Shown here: in pieces, positions 54,788 through 64,000 of the stretch
Layout: the number at the start of each line of letters is the position of its first letter
How positions within the stretch are numbered: position 1 is the stretch's first letter
Origin: Diplonema japonicum
Taxonomy: Eukaryota; Euglenozoa; Diplonemea; Diplonemida; Diplonemidae
Length of the DNA stretch: 64,000 nucleotides
NCBI GenBank assembly: GCA_964019335.1
Contig: OZ025710.1
Coordinates: 248,001-312,000 of the forward strand
Direction: 5' to 3'
Notes under the pieces: generated by a model
Told to the model about the DNA's origin: nothing
Databases searched by the model: none
What the model saw: the letters and a program-made list of their open reading frames with translations, nothing else
Made by a program: the position numbers and the translations under genes

Positions 54788-57217
54788 ATGACTTCTCAGC
54801 TTCATGCACATAAACTGGATGAATGGACTGGAACATGGTTGGGGGGTAAGTCAGCAAACAGTGAAGGAGATTGTGAAAGAAGTGCCCCCTCTGTATTTGG
54901 GAAGGAAAGTGTGTTTGAGATTCAAAAACCTCTTGTGATTGCAGATGTTGCAAAACTGAAGGTTGGTAGCTTTCAAAAATCGAAGAATTTAAGTAAAAAA
55001 AATAGAGGTGCCAACAAGGAATGGACCCAGAACAGAATTGATGCAATGGATAACAAAGTAGAATCCCTACTCACTATGATGGTTAAACGCAGAGAGAAAA
55101 TGGAGATCACTGACAGTGAACAGCACCTCAGTTCACTATACAGTAGTGAGCATGAAGTGGTCAGATATGTTGCTGAGTTGAAAGCAGAGAAGCAGCTCCT
55201 CCTTCAAAAACTCCCATCAAGAAAGGTATGTCTTTTTATTGAAACACTCCACTATTAGGCAGACCTTATGCCAGATGTGATGAAAGCTGCCAAAAAGTTT
55301 GTGTGGATGGTCCCTGACCACCACAGTACAAACCACCGCTATGGTGCAAAGGCCTTCGATAAGAAGATTTTCAAAACAGTGAAAGGTCTTTGGAGAAAAT
55401 GCAAATTCGAAAAACTGAGTGTGCAGTCAACAGTTGCCTTGGTGGTCCCTGAGTGTGTTCCTGGTGCAGGTAAGACCTTTGCAGCACTCACTGCACGGCG
55501 TGGATTTAGTGAACTAGATGTTCACAAAGAATACTATTTCGTGTCAGCATACTTGGGGTTTGAGGACATACTGCCCTTAAGTGATACCGAAAAAGGGTTT
55601 CTGTCCCAAGGTGGTGATGTGCAACTGGTTTTCTACCTTAGATTTCTTGTATGGCTAAAGTGCTGGAATGACACAGAGGAGTTGTCTGGAATTGATATGA
55701 ACACATGGATGCAGAAACAGCTCAAACCTCGGCTGTGGCACTGGACAACAAATGAACATGGGGTCCGGGTTGCACACCCCTTTGATTCCCTGCAGCTGGA
55801 ACACATACAGCTATCTGTCCTTAGGGCAGAGATCAGATTGACCTTGCAAAGCATTGCCAAGAGACTTGGAGGGAAAAAACTCAGTATCCTCGTCGTGATG
55901 GACGATGCAAGTGTGCTGGATGATTTGTGTGAAACGCGATCCACAAAAGGGGTGAACGCCGCTCTGTATGGCCTCCGGAAGCTACAATATGATATGCAGG
56001 GCTGTGCTGTTGTGCTGCCAATGTGTTTGGGGTGCAGGCGTTTACAACACCAACCTGAGGCAAACATAACAGTCCTCAATGAGCACGACTTTATCATGGA
56101 CATGAAGACTGACTGGTTGGCCTTTTCGCGCGAACACATCCGCTCTGTGTCAGAGCCCCAGTTCGTCTCTTATGCGATGCTTGCATGGCCTCGTGTGCGA
56201 AGTGTCCTTGAGACACACACTGTTTCGTCCCGAGGGGTTGATCTCCTTTGGCATGCAGACCATGACACACGTCTTGTCCTCAAAACGGCAGCTGATCAAC
56301 GAACCTTAGATATTACAAATATGCCTAGAAACCTTGTGACCTTTAGCGTATCGAGTACAAGGGCGCATCCCGTGGTTGATTTCAGTACACTAGGGGACTT
56401 CGCGGACAGGCTAGGTCTCGCACTCAAAGACTTCCAAATCCCACCAATAGTCACGGCAGACATGGGCATTGAGACGTGGGGTGGGTTTGTAGGTGTTGCC
56501 TTTAAGACAATAGCTATGTTCCTAAGTTTCTTCTACCACTGCACCCCTGACTGGCGCAAGTACGCCCCAAAAGCAAATCACACTGAAAGACTGCGGAATT
56601 GGCTTCCTGAAGGCAGGATGAATTTGAAACAGGTCGAATACTTAAGTGAGGGTGCTATTGCACACAATGCATTGAGCCAAGGCTTTGTCGATGTCTTACG
56701 CAAGCTAACCGACCGCAATGATGCTATCCTTGTGCACTGCGGGGGTGATGCTTCGTTGGGTATAATATTAGTAAAGAGATTATGCAACCGGAAGCTGACG
56801 TTGCGGTTCGCAAGTACGCAATACACCAGCAAGAGAACAGCTGTGGCCTCGCTGCAAGAGTTGGATGCCTCGAGGGGAAATGCTGTGAAGACATATAGAA
56901 AATTGTGTAAGTTGCTGCGCAGCAGGAACAAGTCAAGAATAGACAAGTATAACAGCAAACATATGCTGCACATCACCAACAGTCTGATGTTGGGAGAACC
57001 CCCCGTCGATGTTATGAACCCTCAGAACACCACATGGTTTCCCATGACTCATGTTCTCTTTTCAACGCCATGGTCTCCAAAGGATATACCTACCGGTCTC
57101 TTCCTTCGAAACCGCCCCATCCCCTCCCTAGCCAGGGCGCGTATGGCTCCCATCGCCATTGCCGCGTCTGTGACAAGATGGAAAGCCTCGTCTTTCTCAA
57201 TTTTGAAACTCTCTTGA
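54788..57217 (+). CDS. P-loop NTPase, possibly Crinkler/RHS type
   Basis: Exons 54788-55225 and 55259-57217, across a 33-nt GTATGT...TTAG intron in phase 0, give 798 residues. The N-terminal 150 residues are polar with predicted coil (EVVRYVAELKAEKQLLLQKL). A Walker-A-like VPGAGKT ends at residue 219, with Cys where the first Gly is usual, and a Walker-B-like ILVVMDD ends at 362. The remaining 430 residues match nothing I can name. Large P-loop proteins beside transposon remnants recall the Crinkler/RHS superfamily of oomycetes and trypanosomes, but no header or nuclease domain is certain. The start was placed at MTSQLHAHKLDEW after a CATCAG acceptor; longer starts are possible. The 5' third is poor in CpG, the rest is not. 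Confidence 0.6.
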
Positions 57218-57307
57218 ACGTAGAGGTAATCAATTAGAAATGTATTTATTAGAACTAGATTGTAGCTCGTTGTTATTCTTTTGTTTTGCTTGCCGTTATA
57301 TCCAACA

Positions 57308-57309
57308 GG
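57308..57309 (+). other. Probable spliced-leader acceptor of CFAP69
   Basis: A pyrimidine-rich stretch ends in ATATCCAACAG seven bases before the CFAP69 start codon. No upstream exon of this gene is visible, so trans-splicing of the leader is the likely use of this AG. Confidence 0.4.
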
Positions 57310-57315
57310 GTGGGA

Positions 57316-60300
57316 ATGGAGACCCGAAAGAATGACAAAAATGCTGAAGAGTTTGAGGTATGCACATCCATTGACAACAACACCCTCAGGAATTTATCGC
57401 ACTCTATGAGAGTGGTGCGAAGGACCAGGACGAGAGGGTGTTAAAGGTGTTAGATAAGTTACTGGTGACATACTCAATAGAGGAAGAAGTGACCAACCCT
57501 TGTGAGGCCGTGATGGATGCAAGTTGCCCGACACCCCCCAAAACCCCCCAAAGGAAGAGAGGGAAAGCTTTTACGGGAAAGGCTGGGCTGAAAGGGCTCC
57601 CACAGGTGATACAGCTTTGCGCGGATAAGGTTGTGGCAGGTGTTCCAGGTTATGAGGAGGTGTTGTTGGAAGTGCTTCGAAAGATAGAAGAACCGCTGAA
57701 TCTAAGCGACGTACGTGATGACAGAAGGCAGCGGCAAGCTGTGCTGCGGACACTAGACGCGACTAGCAGAGTCCTGTTCTCACCAGTTGGCACAGTGCGG
57801 GGTGCAGCTGCCAAGGTGGTGCAGCTCATGGTAAGTGACATGAAGACCAAAGGCCACGATGACATCAATCCGCCAAGGCAGTTATCCCGCAAGCGTGACA
57901 CGCGTTTCAAGTGCCTTGAAGAATCCCAAACCATCACCACACTGTGCACGGTCATCCCAAAGTTAACTGGGCCGCTCGAGTCCCTCGCATGCCTACGCGC
58001 ACTGTGTGATGCAAGCTGTTACACATCTGTTTCCAAATGTCTCCTAGAAAAGGAAGGTGTCCTAAAACCCCTGATGATGGTCCTGGCAAGTATTATGGAC
58101 ACACGAAATATTCAAGACGGTCGCATATCTGTCATCGTGGAGACCTTGTGGAACATGTTGGACCTTGTGCCCAGCTGCAGGCGGGACCTGGGGTGCGTCG
58201 AGTACCTCTCCATCCTGTATGTTCTATACAAGGAACTGCTACAGTCCGGGCACCGCCTGAAGGATAAGGAGCTGCGCAATGACGTGTTGTCAATCGCAAC
58301 TATCGTAGCAGGCGACCAAGCAACGCACGAGAACTTCCTGACGACAAACTGGACACATATCATATGGCTTGCATCCTGTGGGGGCGAGATTATCCCTTCC
58401 GACCCTGTCTATAAGGACACTATAAAGCCCTTTGCATCCACAACTTCTCAAGACGACTTCGATATGAAGAAGACGCTCTGGCACCTCATGTACCTCCTGT
58501 CATTCACCGACTCCAACCTTAAATTCCTTCTGGACAAGGGTATCATCGCGGTGCTTCTCTGCTACATCGATTCGGGTTGCGACGTGCCTGCTGTCGTCAG
58601 ATGGCCGCTTACACAACTTGTAGAACTTCAAATGCAAGCGTTGCACATCCTGAGCCAGATGTGTGTGGGGGGCAGTGGGCAGCTAGCGGAGGGCAACGCG
58701 CCAAGGATACTTTTGTCATTCTTAGGAGAATGTGTTGGGGACCAGCTGAGAAACACCACGTTAAAAGTACTTTCGAGAGTGGTGTGCACGGAAAATAAGA
58801 AGATGATGGCCGAGCAGGGTGCGGTTGGCATTATCTTGTCGTTGGCTGAAGCAGCGCCGGAGCTGGAGATCAAGAGCAACTGCGTGAGAATTCTGTCGAG
58901 CATTGTAGACGGGCAGAGGTACCTACAGAAAGAGTTTGCAAATGCCGGTGGCATAGACATCTTAATGTTGTTCTTGACACTAGACTCACCAACACGTACG
59001 CTGGAGTCCGATGAGCTTGTGTTTTCAACCGTCGACTGCATCTGGTCGTGTGTCATCGGCTGCAAAGAGAGCGAAGACTCCTTCATAGAGATGGAAGGCA
59101 TCCATGTATGCATAAGCAAAATTCTTTTATACCAACGCAACGCGCCTATAGGCACTTCTAGATGAGCTCACCGTTGCGCCCATGTGGGTGTGCGTCCCGT
59201 TGCTGTCCTGCTTAGAAGACTTCCTCGCCTCGAATAAGTATGCTATTAAAAACACTGGCAACCTACTATCTAGTAGCGCTATTGAAGAACTGCTAGAATG
59301 GAAGAGTTCTACTGGGGCTGCCCTTGCCCAGGTTCTCATAAAAATGTGGGAAACCGACTCAAATGGGAGCACCAAGAGAATCCTTCCCGAGTCCATAGAG
59401 GAACGGCCCTTCACATCTGTCTTTGGCGAGGCTGAGATCGAAAAAATTTTAAGCGGGACAAAGGCCCCTGAAGCAAAAGAAAAACCGCTGCTGGATATCT
59501 TGGACGCGTTGCAGGGCCCAACTGACAAGGAGCCACCTTCAGGGATACAGCACGATATCAAGGTGAAGATCTATTGCATATTCAGCAAGGTATTTCAGAG
59601 AGACTCTAAGGCGCTGAGGGTGCTTAGCAATGCAGAAAAAATGCAGCTACAGGTGATTTTGTCGTACGCCGCATTGAGGCGTGATAGGGTGTGGTATCAG
59701 ATAGATGAAGCTTTGAGACAAGGGGGGACTGTGCCTATTGGACAGGATAGGAAGAGGTTAGAAAAGGCAAAGGAGGCTGCGGAAAGGAGGTGGAAAGCGA
59801 TACGGGAAGAGCAGATTAAGTTGCAGGCAGCAAGTGAAGTGTATGCTGATATTGAAGAGAAGACGTTCTACAAGCTGCTTGTCAAGAAGAAGAACGACAC
59901 CCTGACGACGAAGCAGACAACCACAGGGTTGTCCATAACAGAGGCAAAGATACGGAAGGCGCAGATGCTGAAGGCATCCTTCATGTCTGCAACGTCTGCA
60001 ACAGATGCCGCCAACAAGATCCCTGACACGGTGCAGCGCAAGCCCTCCAGACGTGAGCAGGATGTGTTCACGGAAGTATTCGACTTCAAAAAGCTTGAAA
60101 GCGAGATCTCCGAGCTCATTATTTCTGCGCGGACCGACCCCACCCCCATCATCGACAAGTTGGAGACCATCCTCAAGAGCATCACAGCAGACGGGACACT
60201 CCCTGCGGGGGTGGAAGGCCCCGGTGTCCTCTCAGAAGGCAAAGCAGGTGTTATGCAGGCCATCTCCTTCCTGAAAACACTCCGAGAACTCCCACGGCTC

Positions 60301-60634
60301 ACCACAGCTCCTGGACTCATCCTCGCAGCAGCTGACCATGCAAGCAACCAGAAGGACAAGGACCACGTGGACCACGTGGGAGGGGACAACTCCACTGCAC
60401 TTTCGAGGATGAACAGGTGTGTACTTTATTTTCCCTTTGCTGGGAACCAACCGCCACTTTACTTGCAGGTACGGAATGGTTGTTGGAGCGTCTGCAGAGA
60501 GCTTCTGTCTAGGGCAAAACACGGCCATGGGCATTATTCTGGATCTTGTGATCAACGATGGGATTAGCTCAAAGGCTGACAGACTGAACCTGTTCAGCCC
60601 CGAGTTCAGGTACAGCGGAAAGAATAAAGAATAA
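57316..60634 (+). CDS. CFAP69: Cilia- and flagella-associated protein 69
   Basis: Exons 57316-57357, 57390-59105, 59152-60416 and 60469-60634 join in phase to 1062 residues. The introns are 32, 46 and 52 nt, GT-AG. The protein is an armadillo-like helical repeat. Diagnostic stretches shared with vertebrate CFAP69 include LRNDVLSIATIVAGDQ, DFDMKKTLWHLMYLLS and FSTVDCIWSCVIGCKESED, then LLDELTV across the second junction. CFAP69 is an axonemal protein (C1b projection of the central pair) needed for flagellar beating and sperm tail formation in mammals. The first exon is only 14 codons and was chosen because it joins in frame and starts with ATG after a strong AG. Confidence 0.9.
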
Positions 60635-60640
60635 AAAAAT

Positions 60641-60771
60641 AATTCTTTATGACTATATGTCTTTGTTGTTCGCACGAGCAAAAAAGATTTTTAAAAAGCT
60701 GCGAAAGTTTTTTGCTCGGCACAAGTTGCATATAGTTATAAAATCATTTTTTGAAAGATAAATATTTGTAA

Positions 60772-60815
<44 letters not shown>
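60641..60815 (+). repeat. Hairpin element with poly(A) tail, copy 2
   Basis: It begins seven bases after the CFAP69 stop. Left arm TTTATGACTATATG and CGAGCAAAAAA; right arm TTTTTTGCTCG, CACAAGTTGCATATAG and TTATAAA. A run of 43 A follows at 60773-60815. Loop and single-stranded parts resemble copy 1 at 3750-3924, while stem bases differ in a paired way. It may be a retroposed structured RNA, a small RNA gene, or a 3'-end processing signal. Confidence 0.55.
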
Positions 60816-60816
<1 letters not shown>

Positions 60817-61325
60817 AGGTACTTTGGTGTATCGTGCAATACACATAAAGTGCACAAGTACCAATGTGTTATAGACATGACAGCAGATTACCAAAACAAA
60901 CCGCGCACAGAGCAGCAAAATATCCACACCCGTTTCGAGACACTAGGCCACCAACCGTTACCGGTCGCAATACCTGTGCTCTAGAAAGGAAAGGGATTGT
61001 TGTAAGAGAAGCCCCCTTTTATTATATTTTTCTACCTTTTTTTTCCTTCAAAAAAAGGGTTTCTACCCAACATTTCCTTTGAGAATTGGAAGAGGTCTGT
61101 CTTTTCTGCTCTCTTTTTTTCTTTTTGTGCATTTTTTCCCTTTTCTTTTCCCTTACAACTTTTCGTGTCAAACCCCCCGAAAGGGCGTTGCGTTTTTTTT
61201 TTTAGTACCCTTCTGTATTCCTTCATTGATTGCATCTCAAAAAAATCGCAACATCACCCGAACAAAAAAAAATAGGGAGGGGAAGCAGGGATCCCCACGA
61301 GTGGAAGAAGAAAAAAAAAAAAACG
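60816..61325. other. Spacer between CFAP69 and myosin
   Basis: Mixed sequence (60816-61010) then T- and A-runs. An AG-containing purine stretch and an A run directly precede the myosin ATG. I see no gene. Confidence 0.55.
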
Positions 61326-64000
61326 ATGCAAGGTCCAGTTGAGATTGGTGACAAGGTGTTCTTCAACCACCCGGAGGAGAGTTGGATCATAGGAGTAGTG
61401 CGGGAGGTGAATGGGAGGCTAAAGGTGTGTGAGACAGAAGATGGTGTAATGTGCAAAACGGAAGAGGCACTGAAGGTGGTTGAGTCCAGTCTAGACAGCG
61501 TACACGACCTCAGAAAAATGAGCTATTTGCATGACAGCACACTCTTGTACCAGCTTCGCAAGCGGTACTGGGACAATGTTATTTACACAAACATTGGGCC
61601 CATTGTGATTGCTCTTAATCCGTACGACTACAGCTTGCCACGGTACACCGACGACAAGATGATAAATTACATCTCTGAAGGCCCTGATGTGCTCATCCAC
61701 GGCTCGCAGCAGTTCCCGCATGCCTGGTCCGTTGCACACCAAGCCTACTGCTCCATGCGGGCTAAGCAGGAAAACCAATCAATACTCGTCTCAGGTGAGA
61801 GCGGTGCCGGCAAGACAGAGGCCGTTAAAATCGTGATGAGGTACGTCGGGGAGCTCAGCACCACTGCGGCAACCCCCGACCAGCGGGACCACGCACGGTC
61901 CATCAACACAAAGGTTACCAATACCAGCCCTATCTTGGAGTCCTTCGGCAACGCCAAGACAACAAGGAACGACAACTCCAGCAGATTCGGAAAGTACATG
62001 CGCATGAAGTTCAACGGTGAAGGGGTCCTCATCGGCGCTTACATCGAGCCGTACTTGCTGGAGCGGAGCAGGGTCATCTCGCATTCCCATGGCGAACGTG
62101 GGTTCCATGCCTTCTACCAATTGATCGCAGGATCGACTCCTGAAGAGAAGCGTAGAATGAAGTTGGGGAAGCTGTCTGACTACCCCTGCCTCAACGCGGG
62201 GGGCATGGGGATAGTCAACGGCGTGGATGACGCAGAGGAGCATCGCATTACGCGAGAGGCTATGACCATCGTCGGGATATCTGAGAGCGAGCAGCGGTCT
62301 CTGTACAATGTGCTGGCAGCTGTGCTGCATTTGATGAGCGTGTCCTTCTTGGAGAAGGACTCACGCAGCTATCTAAGCGACGATGACACGCAAACAGTTG
62401 CTCTTGTTGCGGAGCTTCTTGGGATCTCTGCTGCGAATCTTCTTGAAGAACTCACGTCGACGACCCGCACTGTGGCAGGGGACACCTATACCACTGCACT
62501 GGACACCTCGTTGGCCACAGAGCAAAGAGACACCCTGTGCAAGACGCTGTATGAAAGAGTGTTTCTATGGTTGGTGCAGTCGATCAACGGTTTGATAGAC
62601 TGCCCTACTGACGACAGCGACCACTGGCTGGGGCTGCTGGACATCTTTGGGTTCGAACACTTCGAGAAGAACACCTTCGAGCAGCTCTGCATCAACCTCA
62701 CCAACGAGCAGCTGCAGCAGCATTACAACAAGTACATCTTTGCCAAGGACATGCAGGAATGCAAGGACGAAGGTATCGATGTCCAGAGCGTAATCTTCTC
62801 CGACAACCAGCCCACGCTCGACCTCATCACCTCCACTCTCGGTGTTTTGTCCCTCCTCGATGAGGAGGTACAGCTCCGTAAAGGCACTGACTCTGCTTTT
62901 GCCGCAAAACTTTCCGAAGCGCAGGGTTCACACCCTTCTTATGTCAAGCACAGAATGGACCGCCAGTCGTTTGGTGTCCGGCACTACGCAGGTACCGTGA
63001 TGTACACCGTGGACGGCTGGAAGGACAAGAACATGGATACCTTGAAGGACCAACTGAAGATGTTGGCGAGGTCGTCCAACAACACCTTCGTCGCAAATCT
63101 CGTTGAAGAACCCCCCTCGGCTGACCAGGTCCGCAGGAAGCCCACCGTGGCGAGAATATACAAAGGACAGCTGCAGGACCTCATGGCAGTCATCAACTCC
63201 TCGAACCCGCATTGGATTAGATGCATCAAACCGCACCACTGCAAGAAGCCCCGCAAGTTCCACGGGCAGGAAGTCATGACACAGCTGCGCTCTGCTGGTG
63301 TGTTGGAGACAGTGCGGATCCGGAAGATGGGGTTCTCAATCAGACTGACCTTCGAGGAGTTCGTGGCAAGGTATCATACCATATGCAATACAAGAGGCCG
63401 CGCCAAGGAGATCTGCCAAGCGGTACTGACCACCCTTGAGATCAAGACAGACATGGGGCAAGTTGGTAGAACAAAGGTGTTCCTGAAGAACGAGTCCTGG
63501 ATGGTAATCGAGGATGCAAGAGCACAGGCACTAAACTCGAGGGCATTGGTCATCCAGCGCAGTGTGTACGCAAGGCATGCTAAGGCACACCATGCTGTGC
63601 AGCTCGCTAAGAAGCGTGTAAAGATGTTGCAGGCCTACGCAAGGACCAAGCTGGCGATGAGACATGTGAAATGGGTTGAATACAAGTCACGAGAAGAGGT
63701 TCTTCTCAGTGGGGCTGCGAAGCTACAGTCCTGCATCAGAGAGGAAGAGAGAAGCAGAGTAGCGCTGATGCAAACAGAAGTCGATTATTTACATTCGTTC
63801 GGTGAGTGCAAAAAGAAACATTTAGAAGGCATTGTGGAGAAGTGGTACAAGGACAAGCCAGTGAAAGACGCATTGCAGCAATCGGACTTCAAGGTGCAGG
63901 AAGAGACGGAGCGGATGGCGATGGAGAGGAGAGAGCAAGAACAACTGTTGAAGACGCTGGACTTGCTGAAGGAGGACTTCTGTGTGATGCAGCAACGACA
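61326..64000 (+). CDS. Myosin heavy chain (5' part; continues past the window)
   Basis: The frame is open for 891 codons from ATG 61326 to the window edge with no intron. Residues 1-55 form an SH3-like N-terminal barrel (IGDKVFFNHPEESWIIGVV). The motor domain follows with P-loop GESGAGKT at 157-164, switch-1 NDNSSRFGKY, the relay-helix start LLDIFGFEHFEKNTFEQLC near 437 and the actin-binding/converter region (SNPHWIRCIKPHH). After about residue 735 there are IQ-like segments (ALVIQRSVYARHA) and then a charged helical tail. It is an actin-based motor; the class cannot be decided without the tail. The N-terminal SH3-like barrel excludes typical class I. Confidence 0.95.
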   Translation, partial: MQGPVEIGDKVFFNHPEESWIIGVVREVNGRLKVCETEDGVMCKTEEALKVVESSLDSVHDLRKMSYLHDSTLLYQLRKRYWDNVIYTNIGPIVIALNPYDYSLPRYTDDKMINYISEGPDVLIHGSQQFPHAWSVAHQAYCSMRAKQENQSILVSGESGAGKTEAVKIVMRYVGELSTTAATPDQRDHARSINTKVTNTSPILESFGNAKTTRNDNSSRFGKYMRMKFNGEGVLIGAYIEPYLLERSRVISHSHGERGFHAFYQLIAGSTPEEKRRMKLGKLSDYPCLNAGGMGIVNGVDDAEEHRITREAMTIVGISESEQRSLYNVLAAVLHLMSVSFLEKDSRSYLSDDDTQTVALVAELLGISAANLLEELTSTTRTVAGDTYTTALDTSLATEQRDTLCKTLYERVFLWLVQSINGLIDCPTDDSDHWLGLLDIFGFEHFEKNTFEQLCINLTNEQLQQHYNKYIFAKDMQECKDEGIDVQSVIFSDNQPTLDLITSTLGVLSLLDEEVQLRKGTDSAFAAKLSEAQGSHPSYVKHRMDRQSFGVRHYAGTVMYTVDGWKDKNMDTLKDQLKMLARSSNNTFVANLVEEPPSADQVRRKPTVARIYKGQLQDLMAVINSSNPHWIRCIKPHHCKKPRKFHGQEVMTQLRSAGVLETVRIRKMGFSIRLTFEEFVARYHTICNTRGRAKEICQAVLTTLEIKTDMGQVGRTKVFLKNESWMVIEDARAQALNSRALVIQRSVYARHAKAHHAVQLAKKRVKMLQAYARTKLAMRHVKWVEYKSREEVLLSGAAKLQSCIREEERSRVALMQTEVDYLHSFGECKKKHLEGIVEKWYKDKPVKDALQQSDFKVQEETERMAMERREQEQLLKTLDLLKEDFCVMQQR

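Noticed and set aside
1-64000. Spliced-leader RNA gene, rRNA, tRNA or CRISPR array
   Set aside because: I found no leader-like exon followed by a GT donor in an RNA gene context, no rRNA segments, no convincing tRNA B-box and no regularly spaced direct repeats.

Overview
The window looks like nuclear DNA of a flagellated euglenozoan, most likely a diplonemid (Paradiplonema/Diplonema type). It carries two genes for the paraflagellar rod protein PFR2, which is confined to Euglenozoa. It also has an ARL13 GTPase with the N-terminal docking domain known from trypanosomes, and AG acceptors close upstream of many start codons, as expected for spliced-leader trans-splicing. Unlike kinetoplastids, the genes hold many conventional GT-AG cis-introns, most only 33-59 nt long. 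Intergenic DNA is packed with A/T and G/C homopolymers. A euglenid or another heterotrophic euglenozoan cannot be excluded from sequence alone.

Layout. From 1 to 49.8 kb every convincing gene lies on the minus strand; from 54.8 kb to the end every gene lies on the plus strand. The 49.8-54.8 kb stretch between them is a divergent strand-switch region filled with decayed repeats. Left part (0-16 kb): a small three-exon gene, ARL13, an ADPRM-like phosphatase, an unrecognised four-exon gene, a PDZ-cytochrome b5 protein and a tiny neighbour with myristoylation-type N-termini, a DUF1917-like protein, a 3.6 kb gene-poor stretch, an SPX-CCCH fusion, two hairpin elements and a coiled-coil protein. Middle (16-28 kb): a duplicated block PFR2 / LPMO / LPMO / piggyBac-like transposon / LPMO / PFR2. 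Right of this (28-50 kb): a gene-poor stretch, a secreted LVIVD-repeat protein, a GST/eEF1B-gamma-like protein, a small membrane protein, a complete five-exon PRP8, an eight-exon coiled-coil protein and a three-exon fusion of a sugar-acid kinase with a KDPG-aldolase fold. Plus strand (54.8-64 kb): a P-loop protein possibly of Crinkler/RHS type, CFAP69, and the 5' part of a myosin that runs off the window.

Themes. Several genes serve the flagellum (PFR2, ARL13, CFAP69). The three secreted AA10 lytic polysaccharide monooxygenases and the KDG-kinase/KDPG-aldolase fusion suggest polysaccharide use, but the fusion has lost its recognisable catalytic residues in both halves. The most novel items are that fusion, the SPX-CCCH protein, a covarying hairpin with a poly(A) tail present at both ends of the window, and the complete loss of CpG in aligned parts of one of the two piggyBac copies.
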